A DNA stretch of 64,000 nt from Meghimatium bilineatum (GCA_034231615.1 CM067306.1:47188094-47252093), one strand, 5' to 3'; counted from the first letter of the stretch, positions 21,028 through 31,480 are shown. Notes: generated by a model from the sequence alone, not told the origin. Numbers and translations are program-made.

Positions 21028-21160
21028 TGTCAAATGTCTCAGGTCATTGATGCAAATAATACGGAAGCCTAATACATCTTCGTTCTCTGGACTGCACCAT
21101 ACTGTAAATCTAGTAGGACCATTGTCCTGCTACAAGAGAGATGCAGTGGTAGTTTAAGAA
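21028..21160 (+). mobile_element. SINE-A copy
   Basis: 'gaccattgtcctgctacaag' preceded by 'ctggactgcaccatactgta' and followed by 'gtttaagaatgaaa'. Confidence 0.7.
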
Positions 21161-21184
21161 TGAAATTTAAAAAAAAAATGTTTA

Positions 21185-21925
21185 CTTTTTTCAGTCCCCA
21201 GGAATTATGACTGATAAAGCTCTTGTTTACTTATGTGCAATTGTGATGCTGAAATAATCCTTTAGCTGTGAGCATGTATCCCTTGACAAAAGCATAGGTT
21301 CTTCTCAATTTGTGTAGATGAAGTGATATGCAGACTCATATAAGGTTGTCTCAAAGGCATGATTGTGTAAGGAGAGTTTATGGATTTATGTTTAACCTCA
21401 GAAGAGAGCCATTCTAGTGTGTCATTATCTCGATATCCACTTCCTGCCAAGAATGCAGCACACACTTCTGGGCCAACTAACTCATCATTCTTTTGTAACA
21501 TTTCCTGACCCATCTGCAGTGATTGCACATCTTGTATTCCCCGTTACCTTGGAGTATACTACAAAAGAACACATGTACAATGTCCGCTGGCCTACATTCC
21601 TTTGTCATTGATTATTTGATAAAAACAAGTTGTGACAATGATTTTTTCACAAGTGACAGATTGTCAGCTTCTCCCACAACTTTCTTTAGTCGCCTCCTAT
21701 GACATGTCTAGAAAAAAGACAGTGATCCTATTCTTTTCACCTGAACAAGTTCAGTCCCTGGTTACAACAAAGGCGGTGCAATTGGGAAGTTTCTCCAGAA
21801 CTTTCTTTTGTTACTTAGAATATTCCAACTCAGCATCATGCAGTGCTTTGAGAAGTAGCTTCTTACTCAGATGGGGTGCCATATGTGTATGTAGAAGGTA
21901 AATTCCACCATCGTGTAATGCAGAC
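21185..21925 (+). repeat. Repeat D (unnamed interspersed repeat)
   Basis: Shares blocks with 25028-25400, 41980-42240 and 44700-44880: 'ggaattatgactgataaagc' / 'tcttgtttacttatgtgcaa', 'tccagaactttc', 'cttctta-ctcagat'. The part 21636-21770 matches 44110-44240 and the SINE-B 5' module. Nature unknown; no frame survives. Confidence 0.45.
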
Positions 21926-21931
21926 ACTGTT

Positions 21932-22095
21932 GAAGATGGATGTGGTGGGCCATTGATGCAAATACAACAGCATCACAACTCATTTCCATTCTCTGGACTA
22001 CATCCTGCTGGAAATCTAGTAGGGCCATTGTCATGCTACAATTACAAGAAAGATTCAGTGGGAGTTTTAAGAATGAACTCCAAAGAGAAATGCAG
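21932..22095 (+). mobile_element. SINE-A copy
   Basis: 'tggatgtggtgggccattga', 'actacatcctgctggaaatc' and 'gggccattgtcatgctacaa', ending 'agttttaagaatgaac'. Confidence 0.75.
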
Positions 22096-22383
22096 ACATC
22101 CAATCACATAAAAGCCTGCAACTATTTGGGTATAATGTATCATATACAATTATGGCACTGTATAGTCAAAAGTATAGTCATCTTGTGAAAAGGAGTAATT
22201 CAGTAACTCAACAGTGAAGACTAGCTGGAAAGTACCAGATATACTATCACTATTGATGGTTAACAAAGCCGGTGGAAAAATATTGAGCTAGTTGGCACAA
22301 AAGTATATGGTATGCTACTGGCAGGATGTAACAATCCTAGGATACTGCATCACCGGAATGCTTCTCTTTGGAGACCAAATATG

Positions 22384-23012
22384 CATCTATAAACCCCCCC
22401 CTAACACAATCATGCCTTTAAGACAGCCAACTCCAGGCATCTATAAACCCCCCAATACAATCATTTCTTGAAGTCATCCAGGCATCTATAAACCCCCTTA
22501 CACAATCATTCCTTGAAGTCATCCATACATCTATAAACCCCCCAACACAATCATTTCTTGAAGTCATCCATGCATCTATAAACCCCCCAACATAATCATT
22601 TCTTGAAGTCATCCATGCATCTATAAACCCCCCAACACAATCATTCCTTGAAGTCATCTATACATCTATAAACCCCCCAACACAATCATTTCTTGAAGTC
22701 ATCCATGCATCTATAAACCCCCAACATAATCATTTCTTGAAGTCATCCATGCATCTATAAACCCCCCCCCCCTACACAATCATTCCTTGAAGTCATCCAT
22801 GCATCTATAAACCCCCCAACACAATCATTTCTTGAAGTCATGCATCTATAAAACCCCCAACACAATCATTTCTTGAAGTCATCCATGCATCTATAAACCC
22901 CCCCAACACAATCATTTCTTGAAGTCATTCATGCATCTATAAACCCCCCAACACAATAATTCATTGAAGTCATCCATACATCCCTCTAACATCCATAAAC
23001 CCCTCTAACATA
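22384..23012. repeat. 45-bp minisatellite, about 14 copies
   Basis: Unit 'catctataaacccccc' + 'aacacaatcatttcttgaag' + 'tcatccatg', with C-run length variation (5-10 C) and some shortened units. Because 45 is a multiple of 3, one minus-strand frame repeats MTSRNDCVGGFIDAW over 22418-22657. I treat that frame as a by-product. Confidence 0.9.
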
Positions 23013-23445
23013 GTCATGCCTTTGAGACAGTAATCCTAATATGAGTTGAGTTTTGAGAAATACATGTGCTTTTGAAAGGCTGTTAGTTGTAAAGAGCTAC
23101 CTGCTCACAGCTAAAAGGATTACTACATTGTTGTCATAGTGAGTTCTAAAAACATTATAGCAGGACAAGAAAACCCGAACAGAGATAAAGATTTAGTTAT
23201 ACAATCATAGTTATTATTTATTCATTTTGTACCATATTCATCTTTGGTTATATAATAATTAAAATTTCTGAGGGTGTGTAAAATTGCACAATTTCATATG
23301 GTTTTTATATGTTGTATGTGTGTTTGCTAGGTTCTGTTGTTGGTGTCACTCTCATATAGCCTACAACCAGCTTGAATATGAGTGTTGTGATTTACATAGT
23401 ATGCTGTGCTATGGTTTAAATCTCACAATATAAGCCTAGCAAAAC
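23013..23445. other. AT-rich, nothing recognised
   Basis: No repeat family or coherent frame up to the candidate exon. Confidence 0.5.
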
Positions 23446-23601
23446 TATGCCAACCGAAACTGCTCTGATGGACAAGCTCTATGTCCCTGTCTTAGGACTG
23501 GTGACCACAGTACAGTTCTTTGATGAAATCTGTCTGTGCCTGGAGAATGAGGATAAAGAAAGAAGGCCCAGCACATCAGTTTTTGGCATGATTTTGTTTC
23601 A
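23446..23601 (+). CDS. Candidate exon with ATG, unrecognised protein
   Basis: An ATG opens a 52-codon frame, MPTETALMDKLYVPVLGLVT then VQFFDEICLCLENEDKERRP, ending FGMILFQ directly before GTAGGC, a possible donor. An in-frame stop lies upstream. A strong acceptor (CTTTCTCTCACCAG) ends at 23645, only 44 bp later, which is very short for an animal intron. The opposite strand is also open here, which weakens the case. The codons look more ordered than in nearby decayed LINEs. Function unknown. Confidence 0.35.
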
Positions 23602-23645
23602 GGTAGGCTTCCCTAGTCTGTAACAGCCTTCCTTTCTCTCACCAG

Positions 23646-24105
23646 ATGACAATTATGTTTCAGTTCTCAGCTGTGATAGTTTATCATCCTCTAACATGCT
23701 ATTGGACATTGCAAGCCAATGCATTTCCTTGGATGACATTTTCTAGGGTAGAAACAGGCAGGCAGTTGGACTTAGGTCAACTATGTATATCTCATACGAT
23801 GTGTTCCACAGCTAGAAAACTTATATCATGTAATTTGACATTCTATTGGACGCTGTACCCGTGAACACTTAACCGTTTCTCATCTCAGAGGCTTGTTCCG
23901 ATATGGAAAACATTTGACAGCAGAGTTTGACTAGAGTTGGTGCATTCTTTTACACAAAGTTTTGTTCAAAAACAAAAACAATACTTCATCCACGTCTGAG
24001 TGTTTTCACTTCCAAAAAGTCATGCAATCATGAGTACTGCTGGTCAGAAGTAGTCAATATTGATACCACCAAATTATTATAGGATTTTATGTGATTTGGA
24101 AAATA
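23646..24105. other. Nothing certain; 72-codon plus-strand ORF after an acceptor
   Basis: An acceptor-like CTTTCTCTCACCAG ends at 23645. After it, one frame runs 72 codons to 23864, and another reads DNYVSVLSCDSLSSSNMLLD before a stop. No family recognised. Confidence 0.3.
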
Positions 24106-24109
24106 TAAA

Positions 24110-24575
24110 AAACCTCAAACATCATTTTTCAATGGCTACCCATGCATTGTTGTATCACTGGAAATGAGAAAGCTGATGCCCTGGCAAAAGCAGGAGAGAA
24201 AATGGAGAAATTCAGCTATCCTCTGCCAAAACACTAATTCGCAACCATTTATACATCACGGGAAGAAAGATGGATATTGATCAGAAACTAGACCATATAC
24301 ACCAAATTCATAGGCAATGACCATCATAGTTTGCATTTGAACTGGCCACTGCAGACTCCAGGGCCACCTGTACCGGATCAGCACAAATGAATGTTCATTT
24401 AGAACTGGCATATAAGACCCCTAAACACATACTCCAAGACTGTCCAGATTACAAAGAACAGCGAGGCAAGATATGTCCATACTGGATTGGACTGAGGCAA
24501 AAACTTTGGGGCAGCCACTATGACCTGGAGAAGACTGGGGACTTCCTAATAGCGACTGACCTGAAGAACTAGCGA
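24110..24575 (+). pseudogene. L-H LINE C-terminus
   Basis: Degraded RNase H end ('ggaaatgagaaagctgatgc', G-N-E-K-A-D) followed by YKTPKHILQDCPDYKEQRGK and LRQKLWGSHYDLEKTGDFLI, then a stop. The same C-terminal block is at 55535-55725. Confidence 0.75.
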
Positions 24576-24840
24576 GACCAAAATAATCCAGAATGCTGAA
24601 GAGGAAGAATTATGTGATTGGATGTCTCCATTAAAATGGCAGATCATACCTACATACACACATGAAGCCTTTCTGAGAGGGAGATTCATCTCAAAGCATT
24701 GCATACTGCAGAGAATTCAAATCTTCAGGTCATGAAAGAAATCTCTGGAAAAACCAACTATTGTGCATAGTAAGCAAGAGCTTTATTTCATAAAAATCAT
24801 GGGATTTAAAGAATTCCAGGAGGTTTACAGTTACATACTA

Positions 24841-24965
24841 CAATGGAATCACATCTTGGTCTGGACAGACAAAATATACATGTAATAACAAAATAATTGC
24901 TATATACAGTACACAAAATAAAGAATAAATATAATTGGGGATTTTTAAGTGTTATTTAAAAGTGC
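24841..24965 (+). mobile_element. Tigger-like MITE, uninserted relative
   Basis: Starts CAATGGAATCAC after TA, then 'cttggtctggacagacaaaa', 'ctatatacagtacacaaaat' and 'aatataattggggattttta'. Lacks the DDE transposon found in the copy at 9839-12709. Right end not clear. Confidence 0.65.
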
Positions 24966-25027
24966 TTCCCTACCAAGCAGTGATAACCAGACTGAGCTGA
25001 TATCTTTTAGTTGCGGAAGAAATCTCG

Positions 25028-25430
25028 GATGATTGTTTGGATCCCCAAGAATTACGAGCAATGAGGCTCTTGTTTCCTATGTGAAATGTGGCGTCTCTCC
25101 AAAACTTACTTTTATATGTAGAAGACCACAACTATCAGTGATAGCCCTATGCAGTGGCGTATCGAAGGGGGGGGGGGCGGAGGTGCGGACCGCCCCGGGC
25201 GGCATCATCTGGAAGGCGGTAAATTTATTTCCGTCCAGTCTTTCACAATCACTGACATTTTTTTTTTTAATGTCACAAGGGCGGAAAATTATGATTCCGC
25301 CCCAGGCGCCATTGACCCACCCTACGCCACTGGCCCTATGATTCTTTTAGAAGAAGCTTCCTGCTCAGAGAGATTCTATGTGCGTATGTAAGACTTATTG
25401 AGGACTTGTGTATAAGCATCACCTATATTA
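25028..25430 (+). repeat. Repeat D copy, interrupted by a hAT MITE
   Basis: 'gaattacgagcaatgaggct' / 'cttgtttcctatgtgaaatg' start it; after the MITE, 'gaagcttcctgctcagagag' continues it, as in 21840-21870. Confidence 0.5.
25152..25332. mobile_element. hAT-like MITE (181 bp) with 8-bp target duplication
   Basis: Inverted ends CAGTGGCGTATCGA / ...CCTACGCCACTG, exactly flanked by GCCCTATG at 25144-25151 and 25333-25340. The interior is GC-rich (a G-run, CCGCCCCGGGCGGC) with a T-run. An 8-bp duplication and CAGTGGCG ends fit the hAT superfamily. No coding capacity. Confidence 0.88.
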
Positions 25431-25439
25431 GCAAAGTAT

Positions 25440-25672
25440 CACCTAAAATAAAGATCAGGCAAATTAAATATTTTGGACACCTTATTGAAGACCTTACTTG
25501 AGGTCAAAGGGAAACGAGCAAGAGTTAGGCAGATATACAAGTGGGAGAGTAACATTACAAGATGGACAGGTTACAGTCTAGCAGAGCGCACCACCAAGAC
25601 AAGAGACGGGATGCTGGAGCTCTGTTACAACCAACCTTCGTTGTGGAGACGGCACCTGATGATGGTGATATT
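25440..25672 (+). pseudogene. L-beta LINE 3' end
   Basis: 'attttggacaccttattgaa' (F-G-H block) to the 3' end 'gttgtggagacggcacctga'. The end matches, in reverse, 51880-51950 and 45600-45660. Confidence 0.65.
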
Positions 25673-26205
25673 AGCCAAAGCCAAGGAGGATATTTTATTT
25701 TTACTTGAATTTTCGTTTCCAGAAGACAGAAACATATTTGAAGGTAGGGAAAAAGTCAGAGGGAAAGACGGTAAAAAAGTCACAGGAAAAAAAGTCAAAA
25801 GAAAATAGTTATAGGTTTTTAAAAAAAGGCACAGTACAAAAAATACACTCGGAAAAAAGTCACACAAAAATAAATAAAAGATATTAGTCCTTTCATAGCG
25901 TTATTATTTAGTTGTCAGTGCCGAAAGGGAAGTAAATAATAGACACACTTGTACCTTTCTCTACATGTGATAGGTTAGAGGAAGGCTAAGGACAATTTTG
26001 AGAATGGAATTGGTTGTCCCATCTCACAATCACAAAAAGAAGGTGTATCAAGAGAAAAAGTTCTTGGGTGGCAGGAGCAGAAGATACCCTACTCAAGAGT
26101 TTGTGAGCTGGGGGAAGTGGGAAGAGGCTTGAATGGGTGACATTTGGCAAAGATCGAAAATTATTGACATAGTTGTGATACATATAGGAAGAGAGTGCCG
26201 CGACG
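25673..26205. other. A-rich stretch, LINE-like scrap near 26000-26200
   Basis: 25700-25880 is A/G-rich low complexity (repeated 'aaaaagtcac'). 25980-26200 parallels 39240-39440 (RNase H-LINE region: 'ctactcaagagtttgtgagc'), so L-H scrap on the plus strand is likely. Confidence 0.45.
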
Positions 26206-26231
26206 TTTCCGTCAGCCATCTAAAAGTGTAT

Positions 26232-26384
26232 TATTCTTCTTCTGCGTTCATTCTCAAACTCCAACTGGATCTAGCTGGATCATGGTCCTGCTAGATTTCC
26301 AGCAGGATGTAGTCCAGAAAATGGAAATGCGTTGTGTCGCCGTTTTATTTGCGCCAATGGCCCGACACATCCGTCTTCGGCGGG
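26232..26384 (-). mobile_element. SINE-A (153 bp) with 10-bp target duplication
   Basis: Flanked by AAAAGTGTAT at 26222-26231 and 26385-26394. Minus orientation: 5' at 'cccgccgaagacggatgtgt', core 'actacatcctgctggaaatc', 3' tail GCAGAAGAAGAATA. It splits the left inverted-repeat arm. Clean boundaries make it a reference copy. Confidence 0.88.
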
Positions 26385-26465
26385 AAAAGTGTATAATATC
26401 AAAATGAACAGAAATAGGTATAAGTGTTACCAAAATAAATCATAAAACAACGAGACACAGTGGCA

Positions 26466-26495
26466 GACGACGTTTCGACTAAAAGCCTTCATCAG
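26466..26495 (-). ncRNA. Hammerhead-ribozyme-like core (Penelope type)
   Basis: The minus strand reads CTGATGA, a short stem II (AGGCTTTTAGTC), GAAA, then CGTCGTC. This is the CUGAUGA / GAAA / GUC set of hammerhead cores with the tiny stem III known from Penelope-like elements. Stem I pairing is weak here, so activity is doubtful. Confidence 0.5.
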
Positions 26496-27576
26496 AACAA
26501 ACAAATCTTACACAGAGACACATATGGCTGCGATAGGAAGGAAAGAAAAAGGGAGAGGGACAATTAGCGAATGGACGACGGAGGAAGCAAAGATATGGCA
26601 TCATGACAGGGGAGACGAAGGTGTGAGAGGAAAATAGTAGTAAGTAAAGATGAGAAAGTGCACAAAAGAAGTGAAAGTAGATAAGATATAATGCAAGTAA
26701 AATAAATGTGAAATACTTACTCCGATAATAGTCGACTTGGAAAGAGGAAGTATGACACAGAGATGCGAGATTATATAGCAGACAGTGGCCAGTATCTACC
26801 CGCTGAAAGACGCGGAGGCGAGAAAAAAATATCCTGGAACAATAAGAGGCAATAAAATCGGACAAAGTCCGAATCAACAAGGATAGGAAGTTAAAATAAC
26901 GCGCGGCAAACATAAGGCAGGGACGTAGAAGCTAAAAACGGGGTGGGGGTTATCAGTATACATGACTCTAAATAAATAGCATATTAAAACAGATAGCAAG
27001 AAATGAGGGGACTTAGAGAGTGAAGGAGAATAAAAAATGGGTAAATAAAGAGGCGAGAGAGAAGAAGAAAAGACAAAGTGGCAGATCGACTTGGACCCCA
27101 AAAGCGGAGATACCTCACACAAGGAAGGAATATGGAGGTGGGAGGGACCTAAGGGAAGCAGGTAGAGCACAGGGGGGACGGATGTGATAGCCATAACAGA
27201 AAAGCGCGTCGTAAGAAGGTATAAAAAAGGGGCTGATATAGAGATGTAGGAAGAAGGTACCGAAGAAAAGGGCAGTGTAGGTGGAGAGTCCATGTTTAAC
27301 CGCGGTTAACAAGTACGGAAGAACGCGTGTGCAATAGTTGCTAGGCGATCTATCACCCCTACGCAAGAGTGGATAACAAACCACACGGGGAAAGACAACA
27401 GACAATAGATATAAGGATGAGCTAGCCACACGTCGCAACCCCTATGACGGCATTGCTTGCACTGTACACTAACTCATCTATAAGAACAACGATAAACAGA
27501 CAGAACCTCGAGCCACCAATACATGCGACCGGTCTATTTCTATTCTATATTTGTTCATTTTGATATTATACACTTT

Positions 27577-27665
27577 TAGATGGCTGACTAAACGGCAATC
27601 AGAGCACATATGGGAATGCCCCCAGTGCTGTGACGCTTGTTCCTAATCAAGAATCAAGCTGGTGA
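27577..27665 (+). pseudogene. L-H LINE C-terminal scrap
   Basis: 'tagatggctgactaaacggc', 'cacatatgggaatgccccca' and 'ttgttcctaatcaagaatca' match the family C-terminus seen inverted at 38500-38600. Confidence 0.65.
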
Positions 27666-28080
27666 GATGTATTGGGCGATAGCTGTCATGTTTCTTATTT
27701 TAGGTTTGCTTTATTTTAGTATATTGCTCTATGGGATCAGCGTGACTTTCTTCCATATCTTTGATATCCTTCCCGATTTCCAACCTTATGATGATGTTCC
27801 TCTTTTGTAAGCGAAGATGAGCGTGGCTTGAAAATAAAAAAAAATGTGGTGAACAAGTAGGAGAAAAAAAAGACCATTTGTTATTGTCTAATTTGGTTGG
27901 GTTTGTGAGTTCGTAGAATCCACATGAGTCTAATTCGTGCCAGGAAAGTTCTATTGCAGCGCATGCAGAGAGTCCCGAGTATGAGAGTTTTCGAATTTGT
28001 CCTTCTGCTTTCGGTGCTTGTAAATTTCCCGTACTAAATTTTTATTTAGTGATGTCAGCAGTGATCTACCCAGATAAAGG
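27666..28080. other. Nothing recognised
   Basis: Mixed AT-rich sequence; possibly LINE-derived 27850-28080, but no block is secure. Confidence 0.4.
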
Positions 28081-28084
28081 TATC

Positions 28085-28905
28085 TAGCCCTGCATAAAGG
28101 TAAATGGTGTAGCACTGAAAGTTGTGAATAGATTCACATATCTAGGCAGTACGTTATCACAAAATGCCAACGTTGATGATGAAGTGTATACAAGAATCGC
28201 CAAAGCAAGCAGTACTTTCGGCAGATTGTACGCAAATGTTTGGCGTAGAAATGGCATTAACCTACAGACTAAGCTGAAAGTTTACAGAACAGTGGTACTT
28301 CCAGTGCTGCTTTACGCTAGTGAAACATGGACTGTGTATAGACGTCATGTGAAAAAACTCAATCATTTTCATGCAAATTGTCTCAGAAAAGTTATGAACA
28401 TCAGATGGCAAGACAAGATTCCAGATACCACTGTCCTTGATAGAGCTGGTATCCCAAGCATTGACACGATCCTGATGCAGACACAGATTCGTTGGGCAGG
28501 TCACTTGGTGCGTATGCCAGACCATCGTCTGCCAAAGATACTTCTCTATGGTGAGCTAGAGAAGGGTATACGATCTCAAGGTGGCCAAAGGAAGATCTAC
28601 AAGGACTCGTTAAAGGACTCACTGAAAGCCTTTGAAATAGACCACGATACATGGGAAGAACTTGTACAAAATAGATCTACATGGCGTTCTAAAATAAAAA
28701 AAGAGCGCATCATCTTGTGAAAAGAAGAGAAATGCTGCAGCTCAACAGCGGAGAGCAGCCAGAAAGTCACGGATAGACCAAGATCCGTCTACAGTCGTTA
28801 TGCCATGTCCAAAGACATTTACAGCTAGAATAGGGCTCATTAGCCATCTACGAACTCATAATCAAGGACATAACTAAAATTGAATTTTCAAAAGTGGATG
28901 TAACA
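28085..28905 (+). pseudogene. L-gamma LINE, RT thumb to zinc-finger-like C-terminus
   Basis: A 198-codon frame (28124-28720) starts after the catalytic box: FTYLGSTLSQNANVDDEVYT, LKVYRTVVLPVLLYASETWT, LRKVMNIRWQDKIPDTTVLD, IRWAGHLVRMPDHRLPK. After one frameshift at about 28720, CPKTFTARIGLISHLRTHNQ follows. The 3' end is 'ggtcatcatcacttgtgatg'. It is the longest intact piece of this family here, but 5'-truncated. Confidence 0.8.
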
Positions 28906-29019
28906 AATGGTCATCATCACTTGTGATGGACGAACAATCACCTAGATCTGAAGGTATAACCTCAAAACAAAAGCTAACATATTTCATATATATGAAGGGA
29001 CATAATGGTTTCGAAAGAT

Positions 29020-29360
29020 TCATCATCATCACGTGAAATATTCTTTTCAGAACATTGTCTGTGCAACTGATATCCTGAACCCAACTTTATCCTGTGCCAA
29101 TATGCCTGCCTCCTCCAGTGATATCTTTATACAGTTTTTTGTCATCTGTTCATCTCTTTCTAGGTATATCTCTTCTTTTACTTCCCCGAATTCTGCCCTC
29201 TAATATGCTTCTTTCCATGCGGGTTGTCTTTTTATATGTCCGAAATATTTCAATTTTCTATGTAAAATTGTATTCACCAACCATCCTTCCTCATTATTCA
29301 GTATATTCAAAATCTCACTATTCCTTATCTTTTCTGTTAGGAAATTCTTAGTTAGTCGTC
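29020..29360 (-). pseudogene. LINE C-terminal fragment (delta type)
   Basis: Minus-strand order of the RT tail ('ctttctaggtatatctcttc' = K-R-R-Y-T... tail; 'ccgaaatatttcaattttct'). Parallels 46430-46800. Confidence 0.5.
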
Positions 29361-29690
29361 GGATCAATATCACTGCAAACTGGACACATCCATAGTTGCT
29401 CCGATCTCTCTTTGAGTGTATCCGCCATTACACTTCTGCTGACAGTATCAGTCCTATGCTGGTTGACCATCATTCTTCTGCGCCCTCCAAAATATTCACT
29501 TCTAGCAAAACAGCTCTAATCACCTCTAAGCTTAATGGCAAGAGTGGATAACAAACCACCTGAGGAAAGAATAGACAATAGAGAATTTGAGCATGACAGT
29601 AAGGATTTAAGAATCATCAAGATCATGATTACTGGCAACAAACAGCAGCATTAAGAATAGGAAATAAATTTGGCCCATTTCAACAAATAA
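29361..29690. other. Mixed debris
   Basis: Holds 'ggcaagagtggataacaaac', also found at 27365 and inverted at 49585. Otherwise nothing assigned. Confidence 0.4.
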
Positions 29691-30562
29691 AATCAGGAGA
29701 CAGGGATGTGTACTTTCACTGGACCTGTTCTCTTTACACAATGATGCAATAGTTGATATCCCAGGAATATCAGTGGGAAATAATGTGACAAATATATATA
29801 ATAATATAACAAATAATGTGAGATATGAGGATAACACTTCTGATTGCAAAAAGTGAGGAAGACCTTCAAGATTTAATTAATACAGTTGTCTCAGAAAGTA
29901 AAGAGAAAGGCCTATTCCTAAATATAAAGAAAACAGAAGTAATGGTTATTTCGAAGAAACAAAATAACACATTTTGCGAGATCAAAGTGAATGAACTAGT
30001 ATTAAAACAGGTCCACCAATTCAAATATTTAAGTACAACGATTACAGCAGATGGAAGAAGTTCAATAGAAATAAGATGCAGAATAGGCAGGCAAAAACTA
30101 CATTCAGAAAATTGAAAATATATTGTAATATGATCTTGTCATTAGAGGTGAGAGAGTTCTTCAGTGCTATATAACTCCTGTACTAACATATGGATATGAG
30201 TATTGCACAATAAATGAACAGGAAAGTTGGGAAATTAGAGCCAATAGAGATGAGGTTCTACAGAAAAATGCTGAGAATACCATGGACTGCCAGAAAAACT
30301 AATGTGGAGATGTTGAAAGAGTCAAATGTGAAACAGCTTAATCTAAGGAAAAGACAATCTTCATTTTTTGGCCACTTCATGAGACCAAAAGATTGAAGGA
30401 AACAGAGACAGAGAGCAACAATAAGAGAAAATATTAGACAAATCAACAACCTGGCATGGCAGGGAAACAACTATCTTGATACATAATGCTGGAGATAGAG
30501 AGCTGTGGAAAGCCATGATCTCCTATGCCAGCCGGCATGGAACCTGATGATGATATTTTAAT
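29690..30562 (+). pseudogene. L-alpha LINE with 3' end
   Basis: Same order as 19780-20590: LQDLINTVVSESKEKGLFLN, KKTEVMVISKKQNN, HQFKYLSTTITADGRSSIEI, FYRKMLRIPWTARKTNVEML, end GCCAGCCGGCATGG-AACCTGATGATG. The catalytic motif reads R-Y-E-D-N; frames are broken. Confidence 0.75.
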
Positions 30563-30569
30563 GTTAAAA

Positions 30570-30815
30570 AACTATTTTATTTGTTAGATATTTATTTCCT
30601 ATAATAGTTATTTTTTTTCAAACAAAGTATTGTCAGAACATCTGTATTTTTTTCTCTACTCTGTTCTATTCTTCTTTATATCCACATCACATCTCAAAGG
30701 CATCAACTCTGTCTTCTAGCTGTTTGTTCATTACCCATATATCTGAGCCATATACATTAATATACAGTAGATGAAGCATTTTACAATTCTAAATTTTAGT
30801 TTGTGATTTATTTGG
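30570..30815 (-). pseudogene. L-delta LINE fragment
   Basis: Parallels 52060-52340 on the minus strand: 'ctcaaaggcatcaactctgt', 'ttcattacccatatatctga'. Encodes remnants of the Y-G-S-E-x-W block. Confidence 0.55.
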
Positions 30816-31480
30816 ATGCCTGATGTCATTGAACAAGAATATACAACACATTTAGTTATAATTACAATAGATAGCAATAGATTAACAAGATGGCGTTTCA
30901 ATCAAACAGTCTTTATCAATGAATACAGAAAACAAAGCATTAATAATACTTTTATTATCTATTTTTTAACAGTTTTCTGCAATCTATCATTTAACACTTT
31001 CGTTGCCATGAATGACAAAAGTCATCAAAGCATAAAATCCATTTCACTGCAGCAGATAACTTCAATTTAAAAAAAACAAAAGAACTGTCAAATACTGTAT
31101 GTTTTCCCATTAGGGAGTTGGTATTTTTAGCTGTGTGATAAAGACCACATACTCTTGCTGTCACCACATAATGTACAGGGTGGGTTATTGAGTTTATCAT
31201 CCAACAGAAAAAAATATGTCCTTACCGGGAGATGAACTCTGGACCTCACAAATGTGAGACCAATGCTATAACAAGCAAGTGTCGTCAAGCGCAGCACTTC
31301 ACTGAACACTTTAAGATGGTCAATGTAGCTGATAATGCCCAAGTCCGCAAAGACTAATTCAGACATTTCAGCAAGTAATAGACATTAAATGGACTAAAAA
31401 ATCAGTATAGGATTATGATTCAGTAATGATGGTTATAGATTGATAAGATATTTCTGCTTGTCCAGGAGTAAGTGATGGAT
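30816..31480. other. Nothing assigned; tRNA-like box at about 31220-31265
   Basis: 'gggagatgaactctggacct' on the plus strand may be the reverse of a B box, with 'gctataacaagcaag' beyond. It is too weak for a SINE call. Confidence 0.35.

Larger units (their letters stand above)
26211..27588 (-). mobile_element. Penelope-like segment between 37-bp inverted repeats
   Basis: The right arm 27552-27588 is a perfect inverse of the left arm 26211-26231 + 26395-26410 once the SINE-A insertion is removed (arm contains GTGTATAATATCAAAATGAA). The enclosed 1.1 kb is richer in GC and strongly purine-biased on the plus strand. It carries a hammerhead-like core close to the left arm, typical of Penelope-like element terminal repeats. 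No RT or GIY-YIG domain is visible, so it is at most a solo or truncated copy. Confidence 0.5.

Noticed and set aside
22418-22657. Repeat protein MTSRNDCVGGFIDAW x5
   Set aside because: By-product of a 45-bp minisatellite; neighbouring units shift frame.
22384-23012. CRISPR array
   Set aside because: Adjacent units without unique spacers, in animal DNA.
26479-27438. Minus-strand ORFs of 107-144 codons
   Set aside because: Composition follows the pyrimidine-rich strand (S, L, P, F); no domains, and they overlap each other.
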